NCBI GenBank assembly: GCA_021770615.1 | Contig: JAETQR010000047.1 | Span: 1 to 24,498, forward strand | From: Lachnospiraceae bacterium | Lineage (GTDB): Bacteria; Bacillota_A; Clostridia; Lachnospirales; Lachnospiraceae | DNA length: 24,498 bases | Direction of reading: 5' to 3' | Shown here: positions 14,787-23,078 of the stretch, in pieces | Numbering within the stretch: position 1 is the first letter of the stretch | Layout of the letters: each line of letters opens with the position of its first letter | Notes under the pieces: generated by a model | What the model was told of the DNA's origin: nothing | Seen by the model: the letters and a program-made list of their open reading frames with translations, nothing else | Database searches by the model: none | Translations under genes and position numbers: made by a program

Positions 14787-15341
14787 TCAAATCTTTCCTA
14801 ATAATTTTCTTTCTCCCAAAAACTTAAAAAACACCCTGTATGCCTTGTCATATATAAACCAGCCGATCTGCCCGGCCAGCCAGAGAATAACACATCCCTG
14901 CACAGAATCCCCGCTTATCCCGCCCGGAAGATTTCCGGTGAAAAACAGATTTTGAAAAAAGATAAGTACGGGAACATATATTATATTAAACAAAATCCAG
15001 CCAAAAATCAACTGCATACGCATTTTTTTCCGGATATCAATGACCCGGTTCCATTTCCGGAAACTCACCTCGCTCAGAAAAATATACGCACCCAGGCAAA
15101 GATACAAAAACCAGTGGAATTTATCCGGATTTAAAAAAACATCCAGAAGGACACAGGCTGCCAGCTGCATCCCTCCGTATGACAAGCCGTATTTATGGAT
15201 CGAATATCCGATCAGATAAGCCGCCATCGCCGTAAAAAAAAGTGTATTTACCGACACAAATGTCCCCATCAGAAGAAGGATCACGCTGAATGCCGATAAA
15301 AGCGCCACCCCGGCCAACGCCCGCGTCTTATTTATATGCAT
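14787..15341 (-). CDS. Integral membrane protein of unknown function
   Basis: This 184-residue protein has about six hydrophobic segments by eye (near 8-27, 29-46, 55-70, 75-90, 108-130 and 145-165), short loops and a basic C-terminus ([18 protein letters not shown]). The start with [21 protein letters not shown] is reminiscent of S-component-like or DUF2232-like bundles, but I see no diagnostic motif and leave the function open. The start chosen, the ATG at 15341, overlaps the stop codon region of the J-domain gene by 10 bases, and GGGAGG lies 11-12 bases upstream. Translational coupling with the J-domain protein is likely. An upstream in-frame start at 15365 is possible but lacks a ribosome binding site. 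Confidence 0.75.
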   Translation of the reverse strand: MHINKTRALAGVALLSAFSVILLLMGTFVSVNTLFFTAMAAYLIGYSIHKYGLSYGGMQLAACVLLDVFLNPDKFHWFLYLCLGAYIFLSEVSFRKWNRVIDIRKKMRMQLIFGWILFNIIYVPVLIFFQNLFFTGNLPGGISGDSVQGCVILWLAGQIGWFIYDKAYRVFFKFLGERKLLGKI

Positions 15342-16027
15342 GAACAAAGATCGCCTCCCATACACTCACACAATGTATCCGCACACCACAGGTCACAGCA
15401 CATATTCCCTGTTCCACAGGAATTGTAACCTCCCCCATAGCTTCCATATCCGCCATAAGCGCCACCTCCGCCGTAGCCGCCGCCAAACGGGCTTCCATAT
15501 CCACCTCCGAACGGACTGAACCCGCCGCCATTCATAAGCTGCTGATAGTACTGCCGGAATTCCATATTATCCGGCTCCATCTCAACTGCCTTTTTCGCAT
15601 AATCTTCGGCTACCACGTTATTGCCAAGTCCCATATTGGCCACGGAACTCAGATAATACCAGCGTCCGCTCCGGTTTCCAATACCGTTTAACACATTGAT
15701 CGCCTCATTATACCTTCTGGCGCGGATGTAATTCATCGCCGCCATCAGATGCTGGTCTTCTTCAGAATACGACTGGCCAGCGCCATAACCGCCTGACGAA
15801 CCATAACCGTACCCGCTAGATGCTCCGCCGGAACGCTCATTTACGATCTGGTTATACGCTTCCTGTATCTGTTTAAACTTCTCGGCTGCGGCATTTGCCT
15901 CCGACGCCGGACTGTTTGCAAACGAATCCGGATGATATTTCCTGCTCAGGTTCCGATATGCTTTTTTGATCTCCCTGTCACTGGCTCCCCGGCTTACGCC
16001 AAGTACACCGTATGGGTCATGTACCAT
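15332..16027 (-). CDS. J-domain (DnaJ-like) protein with Gly-rich and Cys-rich tail
   Basis: The 231-residue protein starts with a complete J domain (about 3-66) with the HPD motif at 32-34 (KYHPDS), which stimulates the ATPase of Hsp70/DnaK partners. A TPR-like helical section follows (about 90-165, [20 protein letters not shown] and [18 protein letters not shown]). A Gly/Tyr/Ser-rich stretch comes next (about 168-205), and the last 30 residues hold eight cysteines ([13 protein letters not shown], then DLCSC). The canonical DnaJ zinc finger and C-terminal substrate domains are missing, so this is not the main DnaJ. The tail could bind metal or be lipid-modified; this is inference. It overlaps DUF5685 by 11 bases upstream and the membrane gene downstream, suggesting a tight functional unit. 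Confidence 0.9.
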   Translation of the reverse strand: MVHDPYGVLGVSRGASDREIKKAYRNLSRKYHPDSFANSPASEANAAAEKFKQIQEAYNQIVNERSGGASSGYGYGSSGGYGAGQSYSEEDQHLMAAMNYIRARRYNEAINVLNGIGNRSGRWYYLSSVANMGLGNNVVAEDYAKKAVEMEPDNMEFRQYYQQLMNGGGFSPFGGGYGSPFGGGYGGGGAYGGYGSYGGGYNSCGTGNMCCDLWCADTLCECMGGDLCSCI

Positions 16028-16865
16028 TCTCTTTCTCCTCTTTATTCTCTGATTCTTTTCTTCTTTTGATCAAAGGGATCTTCACTCCCTCGTATAAAAT
16101 ATTCCTCAGGATCGGCAGATCCATCTCCAGAGGAAGTTTCTCAAATTCCACGATTGCTTCCCGCATCGTACTCTCTAATATCTGTGTTATCCGTTCGTCA
16201 AAACCCTCTTCGCAGGAAGCAAGACGAAACGGATTAAAACTTCCATTCTTCTGATCCTTTTCAAGATCCATATACGCATCCATGAGATAGATATATTTTC
16301 CAAGGAAAAATCCAAATCTCCCCAGTATCTCACCAAATGCGTCCTGACGGTAGCGAAACAGAGCCGCCATAAGTTCGCCAAACGGCCTGCTGATCGCATC
16401 CGGCTGTGTCACATTCTGTTTCTCAAGCTGCGCCAGATCCGCCAGCTTCTCTTTGATCACCCGGGACTGTTCCGGATATCTCCCTGCGATCTTTTCTGCC
16501 CGTCCCGCAAAGACTCCTGTTCCCAAAAGCCCCGAAACCTTCTTTTCATCTTCCCAGTCATCCTTAAAATGATAATAAGACAAAAGAACATTCATATCCG
16601 ATGCATAATCCGTGATCTCATTGTAGATCATTTTCTGCTTCTTTCCCGGATGGATGACACATCGATGCCTTTCTTCCCTTTCCTCCGGCTCATACAGGGA
16701 GGAGAGGAGCAGGATAAGAAACGTCATATCATAGGTGAGCGTGAGCTGGCTCAGTCTCCCGTTCCTGCACTTAAGACGCCGGCAAAGCCCGCAGTAATAT
16801 CCCTTATAGCGATCAAATTCCCTGATCTTCAGTTCCGGCTTATTTGCCATAACATACCCAAACAT
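16017..16865 (-). CDS. DUF5685 family protein
   Basis: The 282-residue protein opens with [20 protein letters not shown], then [10 protein letters not shown] (Cys24 and Cys27), a beginning I recognise from DUF5685. The rest is predicted helical. A downstream segment has [20 protein letters not shown], where the D-x3-D and KDQ residues resemble the second aspartate-rich motif of trans-isoprenyl/squalene-synthase-fold enzymes. That likeness is an inference; the first aspartate motif would be around [21 protein letters not shown], which also fits loosely (D-x3-D, then DDW-D). Biochemical function is unknown. GGGGAGACAGAT precedes the ATG. It overlaps the J-domain gene, and both follow a zinc-ribbon membrane protein gene. 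Confidence 0.88.
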   Translation of the reverse strand: MFGYVMANKPELKIREFDRYKGYYCGLCRRLKCRNGRLSQLTLTYDMTFLILLLSSLYEPEEREERHRCVIHPGKKQKMIYNEITDYASDMNVLLSYYHFKDDWEDEKKVSGLLGTGVFAGRAEKIAGRYPEQSRVIKEKLADLAQLEKQNVTQPDAISRPFGELMAALFRYRQDAFGEILGRFGFFLGKYIYLMDAYMDLEKDQKNGSFNPFRLASCEEGFDERITQILESTMREAIVEFEKLPLEMDLPILRNILYEGVKIPLIKRRKESENKEEKENGT

Positions 16866-16905
16866 ATCTGTCTCCCCGGCCTGTTTTTACAAAGCCCTGT
16901 CCGTA

Positions 16906-17322
16906 TCAGGTCCGCCTGATAAATTCAAAACGGCATTTCGGACAGGTGATCGCAATCTTTCCCCGGCCCTTTGGCACGCGGATGATCTGATGGCACTTCG
17001 GACACCGGTACAGCTTTTTTACACTGTCTCTTTCCGTAAATTTCAGTTTTATATATTTTACATAATTTTTTACCTGGTTAAAGACTGTGAGGAACTTCTG
17101 GTTTTCCTGCTGCCTCTTATAAATATTTCTGGAAAAAAAGCGGAAAAAATATACGATCACAAACAGATAATCCAGCGTGGCAAGTACAAAAGACACCCGG
17201 GTCCCCCGAAACAAAAGCGCCACGATCCAGATCACGATATAAGCCACGAAACAGAATGTACCGAGTTGGTCCTGACCATATCTCCCGTACATCATCCGTT
17301 GAAACCTTTCCCTCAGCCGCAT
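16906..17322 (-). CDS. Membrane protein with C-terminal zinc ribbon
   Basis: This 138-residue protein has two adjacent transmembrane segments (about 22-37 and 42-60, TFCFVAYIVIWIVALLF and VLATLDYLFVIVYFF), a basic juxtamembrane helix, and a C-terminal zinc ribbon with two CPKC pairs (YRCPKCHQIIRVPKGRGK, then ITCPKCRFEF). The ribbon would face the cytoplasm and bind nucleic acid or a protein. I do not know a named family function. The ATG at 17322 is chosen because AAAGGAG lies 8 bases before it; an ATG nine codons earlier overlaps this site. It is the first gene of a group with DUF5685, the J-domain protein and a membrane protein, which may act together at the membrane. Confidence 0.82.
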   Translation of the reverse strand: MRLRERFQRMMYGRYGQDQLGTFCFVAYIVIWIVALLFRGTRVSFVLATLDYLFVIVYFFRFFSRNIYKRQQENQKFLTVFNQVKNYVKYIKLKFTERDSVKKLYRCPKCHQIIRVPKGRGKIAITCPKCRFEFIRRT

Positions 17323-17396
17323 ACATCCATCTCCTTTATATTGATCCATGATAGATAATCCTACACTACATATATGAACATTCCGTGACTTGTTTT

Positions 17397-18320
17397 TTAA
17401 TTTTCCTTTTCTACTCTGGCATCCAGACGGTACGGATTCACATGTACCATGCAGTGTTTCACATCCGGAAAACGCTCCTCGATCCGGTCATGTACGCTTT
17501 CTGCGATCGAATGCGCCTCATATAAGGTCATATTTCCGTCACATTCGATTTCGATATCTACATATACTTTATTCCCAAAAAGTCTCGTCTTCATATCATC
17601 GATCGCTAATACACCATCCATGCTCATGATGCTTCGCTGCATCTGCTCCACAAGTCCGGCATCACACGCCTCATCTGTCAGTTTACCCACAGCATCCATA
17701 AAAATATCATAAGCAGCCTTTAAAACAAAAAAACAGATGATAATACTTGCGATCGGATCAAATACCGGGAATCCAAGCTTCGCCCCAAGGATTCCGACAA
17801 AACTTCCAACCGATGACAAAGCATCCGAACGATGGTGCCAGGCATCCGCTTTGAGCGCGCCGGATTTTATTTTCCTCGCCGCAAAGATCGTGTACCAGTA
17901 CATCCCCTCTTTTACAGCGATAGATACCACTGCCGCTATAAGAGGAAGAAGCGTCGGCACTGCGATCGCGGAGGCATCTCCCCGGTAAATCACTTTCAAA
18001 CCATTCACTCCGATCCCACATCCGGTAGCAGCCAGAAGGACAGCCAGAAGGATTGCCGCCACACACTCGAGCCGCTCATGGCCATACTGATGGTTCTCAT
18101 CCGATTCCTTGCCGGATATTTTTACGCCTATGATCACAATGATCGTACTAAATACATCCGAGGCAGAATGTACCGCATCGGAAATCATCGCTGTGGAATT
18201 TCCAAATATTCCCGCCGCCAGCTTGCCGGCAGACAATAAAAAATTGACAAGGATACTGTCTCTCGACACCCTCAATGCAATCTGTTCATTCGATACGCTT
18301 TCCTTCTTCAAATCAGCCAC
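17397..18320 (-). CDS. Cation diffusion facilitator (CDF) metal transporter
   Basis: CDF proteins export Zn2+, Mn2+, Fe2+ or related ions by proton exchange and work as dimers. The 307-residue protein has six membrane segments (about 22-205) with the metal-site motifs MISDAVHSASDVFST in helix 2 and KADAWHHRSDALSS in helix 5, and the cytoplasmic dimerisation domain at about 210-300 (VLAIDDMKTRLFGNKVYVDIEIEC, ending in a MVHVNP motif). The first position of the helix 2 pattern is Asp48, which fits Zn/Mn-type sites, but the ion cannot be decided by reading. The GTG at 18320 touches an AAGAG; a TTG three codons later has AGAGGTGG at good spacing and may be the true start. It lies 3 bases after a small membrane-protein gene. 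Confidence 0.93.
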   Translation of the reverse strand: MADLKKESVSNEQIALRVSRDSILVNFLLSAGKLAAGIFGNSTAMISDAVHSASDVFSTIIVIIGVKISGKESDENHQYGHERLECVAAILLAVLLAATGCGIGVNGLKVIYRGDASAIAVPTLLPLIAAVVSIAVKEGMYWYTIFAARKIKSGALKADAWHHRSDALSSVGSFVGILGAKLGFPVFDPIASIIICFFVLKAAYDIFMDAVGKLTDEACDAGLVEQMQRSIMSMDGVLAIDDMKTRLFGNKVYVDIEIECDGNMTLYEAHSIAESVHDRIEERFPDVKHCMVHVNPYRLDARVEKEN

Positions 18321-18323
18321 CTC

Positions 18324-18545
18324 TTATTTCCCAACTCCATTTTTCATCTTTTTATATTTGATCGTCTGATACACGGATATAACGATCCAGATCACGATAA
18401 GCAGGATAAAAACCCAGTCCACCAGTTTATTGTTCATCCGAAGCATCGTAAGCCGGATCACATCGATAAAGATCATCATCCCCGTACAGACCCAGCACGA
18501 AATCACCCCATTTTTCGGATCCTTTACTGCATGTGTATTTGCCAT
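18324..18545 (-). CDS. Small membrane protein of unknown function
   Basis: I do not recognise this 73-residue protein. It has two hydrophobic stretches by eye: GVISCWVCTGMMIFIDVIRL, weakly (about 12-31), and VDWVFILLIVIWIVISVYQTI (about 42-62). A basic tail, KYKKMKNGVGK, probably marks the cytoplasmic end. A Cys-x2-Cys occurs in WVCTG context (SCWVC). It ends immediately before the CDF transporter gene and could be a small partner of it, which is inference from position. The ATG at 18545 is used; a GTG at 18554 with AGGAAAGG upstream is an equally possible start. Confidence 0.65.
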   Translation of the reverse strand: MANTHAVKDPKNGVISCWVCTGMMIFIDVIRLTMLRMNNKLVDWVFILLIVIWIVISVYQTIKYKKMKNGVGK

Positions 18546-18575
18546 ATATAACACCAGCCTTTCCTGATAAATTAT

Positions 18576-19574
18576 TTATTTACTGACTTCAAGGCCAAAA
18601 TGCCGGTAAGTCTTTTCCGTCACGGTACGCCCTCTCGGCGTCCGGGCGATAAATCCATTTTGAATCAGATATGGTTCATAGACGTCCTCGATCGTACCAC
18701 TGTCCTCTCCGATCCCTGCCGCAAGCGTCTCAAGTCCAACCGGCCCCCCGCCAAACTTCTCGATCATCGTCATCAGGATCCCACGGTCCGTATTATCCAG
18801 ACCGAACTTATCCACCTCGAGAAGATCCAAAGCAAAATTTGCGACTTCCCGTGTGATCCTGCCGTCATATTTCACCTGTGCAAAATCCCGGACTCTCTTT
18901 AACAGGCGGTTTGCAAGCCTTGGAGTCCCTCTTGAACGTCTGGCGATCTCGAGCGCTCCCTTGTCATCGATCTCAACCTGAAAGACAGCAGCCGACCTCT
19001 TTACAATCGTCGTCAATTCCTCCACCGTATAAAATTCCAGTTTGTGGACGACACCAAACCGGTCCCTGAGCGGCGCTGTGAGCATTCCCGCCCTCGTCGT
19101 AGCTCCCACAAGAGTAAAACGCGGCAGATCCAGACGGATACTCCTCGCTGACGTTCCCTTTCCGATCACGATGTCAATAACAAAGTCCTCCATCGCCGGA
19201 TACAATACTTCCTCTACCTGACGGTTCAGCCGGTGGATCTCATCTACAAAAAGAAGATCCCCGTCCTGGAGATTATTCAGGATCGAAGCGATCTCACCGG
19301 GCCTTTCGATCGCAGGCCCGGAAGTGATCTTTAAGTTCACGTCCATCTCATTGGCGATGATCCCGGCAAGTGTCGTCTTTCCAAGCCCCGGCGGCCCGTA
19401 AAGCAACACATGGTCGAGCGCCTCATCTCTCGCCTTTGCCGCTTCGATAAAAATCTTCAGATTTTCTTTCGCCTTCGTCTGGCCGATATAATCACATAAT
19501 AATTTGGGACGGAGACTATTCTCGATCTTATAATCCTCCTCCATCACATCCGTGGAAATAACACGCTTTTCCAT
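18576..19574 (-). CDS. ruvB: Holliday junction branch migration ATPase RuvB
   Basis: RuvB is the AAA+ motor that, with RuvA, drives branch migration of Holliday junctions in recombination and repair. The 332-residue protein has the N-terminal [13 protein letters not shown], Walker [10 protein letters not shown] (60-68), Walker [11 protein letters not shown] (107-116), sensor GATTRAG (157-163) and arginine-finger context APLRDRFG, then the C-terminal winged helix with [37 protein letters not shown] and the closing YRHFG. AGGAGG precedes the ATG. It follows ruvA by 9 bases, the standard ruvAB order. ruvC is not in the window, as in many Firmicutes where RecU is used instead. Confidence 0.98.
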   Translation of the reverse strand: MEKRVISTDVMEEDYKIENSLRPKLLCDYIGQTKAKENLKIFIEAAKARDEALDHVLLYGPPGLGKTTLAGIIANEMDVNLKITSGPAIERPGEIASILNNLQDGDLLFVDEIHRLNRQVEEVLYPAMEDFVIDIVIGKGTSARSIRLDLPRFTLVGATTRAGMLTAPLRDRFGVVHKLEFYTVEELTTIVKRSAAVFQVEIDDKGALEIARRSRGTPRLANRLLKRVRDFAQVKYDGRITREVANFALDLLEVDKFGLDNTDRGILMTMIEKFGGGPVGLETLAAGIGEDSGTIEDVYEPYLIQNGFIARTPRGRTVTEKTYRHFGLEVSK

Positions 19575-19583
19575 ATGTGCCTC

Positions 19584-20198
19584 CTATAGATTCTTTAATC
19601 CCGCCTTTAAAATATCCTCTACCGTCATCCCGGGAGTGACCGCAACCTTTTTTACTGCCTTCACTGCCTCGGTACTCGTATATCCGAGAGCAACTAACGC
19701 CTGGATCGCTTCATTGGCGGCAACACCCCCGTCAGAAGCATCTCCTGCTCCCGCTGACGCCTGCCCTTTATCCAGCACGTTCTCAACTGCCTCTTCAAAA
19801 TCCATCTTATCCTTTAACTCAAGGATCAGCTTTCCCGCCGTCTTTTTCCCAACGCCCGGAGCTTTTGATATGCTCACAGCGTCATCGGCAAGGATCGCAA
19901 AACGAAGGGCATCCGCATCCATGACTGACAGGATACCAAGCGCCCCCTTCGGGCCGATTCCGTTGACGGTGATCAAAAGCTTAAACATCGCCAGTTCATC
20001 TTTTGTGAGAAAACCATACAACTGAAGCGCATCCTCCCTCACATACGTATATGTGTAAATCTTAACTTCATTTCCCGTCTGAGGCAGATTGGATACGACA
20101 GAGAGGGGAACCAGTATTTCAAACCCGATCCCATTATTCTCCACAACGATACTGTTTTCTGTTACTGTATCCAGTTTACCTTTTACAAAATTGATCAT
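19584..20198 (-). CDS. ruvA: Holliday junction DNA-binding protein RuvA
   Basis: RuvA tetramers hold the four-way junction open for the RuvB motor. The 204-residue protein shows all three domains: the N-terminal OB fold (MINFVKGKLDTVTENSIVVENNGIGFEI, about 1-63), the central double helix-hairpin-helix (FKLLITVNGIGPKGALGIL and KAPGVGKKTAGKLILELKDK, about 65-135), a flexible linker rich in Gly and Ala, and the C-terminal RuvB-contact domain (ANEAIQALVALGYTSTEAVKAVKKV, about 155-204). GAGGATTTAAG precedes the ATG. The 78-base spacer to cls contains no clear terminator, so read-through from cls is possible. Confidence 0.97.
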   Translation of the reverse strand: MINFVKGKLDTVTENSIVVENNGIGFEILVPLSVVSNLPQTGNEVKIYTYTYVREDALQLYGFLTKDELAMFKLLITVNGIGPKGALGILSVMDADALRFAILADDAVSISKAPGVGKKTAGKLILELKDKMDFEEAVENVLDKGQASAGAGDASDGGVAANEAIQALVALGYTSTEAVKAVKKVAVTPGMTVEDILKAGLKNL

Positions 20199-20276
20199 CT
20201 TAAATCCTCATTCCAGCAAAGCAAACAACATCTGCCTCTGTATTGCCACACTGTTTTTCTTTCCGTCATAAATTTA

Positions 20277-21848
20277 TCATACAAGCGTAGAAAACACCTT
20301 TAATATGTGCTGGACTGCCTTTAATTTAAACGGCCTGTTTTTCCATTCTTCATACGTGATCTCCCGGCTGAGTGCAAACGTCTCTGCAAAATCTTTCCCG
20401 ATCTTTTTCAGAAATTGTTCATCATACACCCACACACCATTTTCATAGTGCAGGTAAAAACTCCGGTAATCCATATTGATCGTCCCGACCACAGCGCAAT
20501 GCTCTGCCATAACTACTTTGGAATGGATAAACCCCGGCGTATACTCATAAATGTGGATCCCGTTTTTTAAAAGTTCACCATAATTATACTCTGTAAGCCA
20601 CTTCACATGCTTTTTATCCGGAATATTCGGGGTCACGATCCGCACATCCACTCCCCTGCTCTTTGCCTCGACCAGACTCTGGATCAGCGTCTCCTCAAGG
20701 ATCAGATATGGCGTCATAATATACATGATCTTTCCTGAATAATTGATCATCTGCTTATATATGCTCCCCACAAAGCTTTTGGGGCCAAGCGCCGGTCCAT
20801 CCCTGAGCACATGGCAATACATATCCGAATCCGGAAATTCCTCTGTGGGACGATACTTTTCAACGTCAATATTCTTATGAGGAGAACATACCGACCACAT
20901 CTCAAGAAATGTCACCGTAAGTCCCCAGACTGCATCTCCCCTGATGCGGATCCCGGCATCCTTCCACACACCAAAGCGCTCGATCAGATTCGCATATTCA
21001 TCCGCCAGATTAAATCCACCGGTATATCCGATGTTTCCATCAATGACAACAATCTTCTGATGGCAGCGGAAATTCATATAGAGCTTGCTGGCGTATTTAT
21101 GGATGGGATTAAAAATCTCCACCTCAAATCCCTCTGCCCTGAGAGCCGGTGCAAAGTCCTTTCCCGTCCGGAAAAGAGCTCCAAAATCGTCATATAAAAA
21201 TTTAACCTCGACGCCCTCCTTGATCTTGCGCAAGAGGATCTCATGCATTTGATCCCAGATCGCCCCCTCTGCCACGATAAAAAACTCCAGAAAGATAAAT
21301 TTCTCCGCCTTCTCCAGATCGTCAAACAGATCTTCAAATGCCTCCTCGCCAAAAGCATAGTAGTCCGCCTCATTGTTTTTAAAAAGGGGCGCTCCTTCCG
21401 CTGTCATATATTTTGACATTCGGCTGGATACCGGATGCTTTGCTGCAAACTCATCCGATATACTCTGATCCTGCACAAGCTTCTCATCTGTTTTTTTCAC
21501 CTGTTCACGGATCGCAAGATCTAACTTATTTTTCTTGCCGATCTTTCCCCACAGATTGAACATGATCAGCCCCGATATCGGGAAAATAAGGATTACACAA
21601 AGCCATGAAAATTTGTATGAAAAATTCCGGTTATCATTCGTCAGCGCAAGAATACCGATCATACCGGATATCTCCAGCAAAATATAAAACTGTGTCGCAT
21701 AATCCTGAAAAAGAAACGGGATCACGATAATGATCGCAAATTGCAGTAAAACCAGGGCGCCCACGATACATGCCCGTAAAAATCCACTCAGACTGCTCTG
21801 CATTCTGCCTTTTAATTTTTTTAACCTGCCTTTTTCTCTCGCAGCCAT
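20277..21848 (-). CDS. cls: Cardiolipin synthase (phospholipase D family)
   Basis: Cardiolipin synthase joins two phosphatidylglycerols at the membrane. The 523-residue protein has three N-terminal hydrophobic segments (about 25-48, 53-70 and 80-100), then two phospholipase-D domains. The first HKD motif is intact: HQKIVVID (263-270) followed by GNIGYTGGFN. The second reads HSKVVMAE (442-449) followed by AVVGTINMDYRS, so the usual aspartate is replaced by glutamate at 449; the catalytic His and Lys are present. The start is the ATG at 21848, with GGGAG nine bases upstream; the ATG three codons earlier lies directly on that site. Family length is normal (about 480-530). Confidence 0.94.
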   Translation of the reverse strand: MAAREKGRLKKLKGRMQSSLSGFLRACIVGALVLLQFAIIIVIPFLFQDYATQFYILLEISGMIGILALTNDNRNFSYKFSWLCVILIFPISGLIMFNLWGKIGKKNKLDLAIREQVKKTDEKLVQDQSISDEFAAKHPVSSRMSKYMTAEGAPLFKNNEADYYAFGEEAFEDLFDDLEKAEKFIFLEFFIVAEGAIWDQMHEILLRKIKEGVEVKFLYDDFGALFRTGKDFAPALRAEGFEVEIFNPIHKYASKLYMNFRCHQKIVVIDGNIGYTGGFNLADEYANLIERFGVWKDAGIRIRGDAVWGLTVTFLEMWSVCSPHKNIDVEKYRPTEEFPDSDMYCHVLRDGPALGPKSFVGSIYKQMINYSGKIMYIMTPYLILEETLIQSLVEAKSRGVDVRIVTPNIPDKKHVKWLTEYNYGELLKNGIHIYEYTPGFIHSKVVMAEHCAVVGTINMDYRSFYLHYENGVWVYDEQFLKKIGKDFAETFALSREITYEEWKNRPFKLKAVQHILKVFSTLV

Positions 21849-21904
21849 TCGTCTCATCTCCCTGTATGATCAGTAAGCCACCCGCTTTTTACACTTTAAT
21901 CCTT

Positions 21905-21933
21905 ATCATAACACACTCTTTTTGTTTTTTCTA
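21905..21933 (-). promoter_or_regulatory. cls: Candidate promoter for cls
   Basis: On the minus strand TATGAT (21905-21910) is a good -10. Seventeen bases upstream TAGAAA (21928-21933) matches the -35 consensus at only four positions. It lies directly after the terminator of the XRE regulator gene, so cls and the following ruvAB likely start a new transcript here. Confidence 0.4.
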
Positions 21934-21943
21934 CGGTTAAAGC

Positions 21944-21973
21944 AAAAAAGATGCGTCCAAAAATCACGCACCT
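21944..21973 (-). terminator. Intrinsic terminator of the XRE regulator gene
   Basis: On the minus strand AGGTGCGT and ACGCATCT form an 8-base stem with one G-U pair and a 9-base loop, followed by TTTTTT. It begins a few bases after the stop codon of the regulator gene. Confidence 0.85.
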
Positions 21974-21979
21974 CTGTTT

Positions 21980-22186
21980 TTATACGTCATCCTCCTTATA
22001 CTCTGCGATATCCTCCAATCCACAGTCCAGGATCCGGCAGAGCTGATTTAATGTATAGGTATTGACATTTTTATTTTTTCGCAGACGATCTAACTGGCCG
22101 CTGCTGATCTTATATTCTTTTATTAATTTGTATTGAGAAATATTTTTTTGTTCCATTGTTTTCCATATCCGGTCAAAAACAATCAT
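21980..22186 (-). CDS. Small XRE-family helix-turn-helix regulator
   Basis: This 68-residue protein is essentially one Cro/C1-type DNA-binding domain: MIVFDRIWKTMEQKNISQYKLIKEYKISSGQLDRLRKNKNVNTYTLNQLCRILDCGLEDIAEY, given here as a description of helix order, with recognition helix SSGQLDRLRKN. Such single-domain repressors are common in Firmicutes. The ATG at 22186 has GGAG six bases upstream; the open frame reaches to 22291 but that part would overlap the promoter, so it is excluded. The gene has its own terminator and is divergent from the LytTR/GHKL pair with overlapping promoters, so it could repress itself and the pair together. Confidence 0.88.
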   Translation of the reverse strand: MIVFDRIWKTMEQKNISQYKLIKEYKISSGQLDRLRKNKNVNTYTLNQLCRILDCGLEDIAEYKEDDV

Positions 22187-22262
22187 AAAACGCTCCATTC
22201 TGTGCATTTGACAATGATTTGAACGAAAAGTTGTTCTGTATGCCTTCATATTTATATGCTTT

Positions 22263-22313
22263 ATAATATAAGAATGTCTCTTTATTGACAATAGCCCGTA
22301 TATGGGCTATAAT
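22263..22313. promoter_or_regulatory. Divergent promoters sharing one -35 region, with operator-like repeat
   Basis: On the plus strand TTGACA (22285-22290), 17 bases, then TATAAT (22308-22313) is a perfect consensus promoter for the LytTR/GHKL pair. On the minus strand TTGTCA (22286-22291), 17 bases, then TATTAT (22263-22268) drives the XRE gene. The two -35 boxes overlap by five bases, so only one polymerase should bind at a time. The plus-strand spacer is filled by an inverted repeat ATAGCCC-N6-GGGCTAT (22291-22310), a likely repressor site. Confidence 0.8.
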
Positions 22314-22349
22314 GGTAAATTAAATTTACCGGAAAAGGAGGAGGGAAAC

Positions 22350-23078
22350 TTGTTTACGATTGCAATCTGTGATGATAATGAGATATTTTGCGAAGATTTT
22401 CAAAGGATGCTAAAGCGGCATCTCAACCATCTGGGGATCACCTATGAAATATTTGTATACCATCGTATCCAGAATATCCGCTACGACCTTTCAGAAGGAA
22501 TCGTTTTTGACCTTCTCTTTCTGGACATTGTATTTGTTACGGAAAAAGATAATGGGGTAAAACTTGGGAATTATTTAAGAGAAACACTGGAAAATGAATA
22601 TTCACAGATCGTATACGTCTCAGGCCGGGATTCGTATGCCATGGAGCTTTTTGACAGCAGCCCCCTGAATTTTCTGATCAAGCCCCTGGACGAGACAAAA
22701 GTAACAAAAGTTCTGGATAAAGTCATTCGGCTCCAGAATGTGGGAAAGAAGATCTTTACCTGGCATTTCAGTTCCAAAGAGTACCGGATCGAACTGCGTA
22801 AGATCCTTTACTTCCGCTCAGAGGGCCGGAAGATCCGCATCGTCTGTAATGACGGGGAAGAATATTTTTATTACGGGAAAATTTCCGGTGTATACTGCGA
22901 ACTGTGTAACAGCCAGTTCTTTTCACCACATAAATCCTACGTCGTAAATTATTATGCAGTCGGTCAGTGGCGCAGAAATGAACTGGTCATGACAAATGGA
23001 GACTGTATCCCGGTAAGCCGGAATAAAGAAGCAGAAATACGCAGGATACAGTTCCAATATGAGGAGGATAAAGAATGA
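22350..23078 (+). CDS. LytTR-family response regulator (AgrA-like)
   Basis: This 242-residue protein has a receiver domain with acidic pair Asp8-Asp9 (IAICDDN), phospho-acceptor Asp59 (LLFLDIVF) and Lys111 (FLIKPLDE), then a LytTR DNA-binding domain (about 135-235) with LRKILYFRSEGRKIRIV and FFSPHKSYVVNYYAV. Such regulators usually control peptide-signalled or surface functions. The start is a TTG at 22350, preceded by AAGGAGGAGGG at good spacing; an open frame from an ATG at 22302 would overlap the promoter -10 and is rejected. The gene overlaps the kinase gene by four bases (ATGA). No AgrB/AgrD-type signal genes are in the window. Confidence 0.92.
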   Translation: MFTIAICDDNEIFCEDFQRMLKRHLNHLGITYEIFVYHRIQNIRYDLSEGIVFDLLFLDIVFVTEKDNGVKLGNYLRETLENEYSQIVYVSGRDSYAMELFDSSPLNFLIKPLDETKVTKVLDKVIRLQNVGKKIFTWHFSSKEYRIELRKILYFRSEGRKIRIVCNDGEEYFYYGKISGVYCELCNSQFFSPHKSYVVNYYAVGQWRRNELVMTNGDCIPVSRNKEAEIRRIQFQYEEDKE

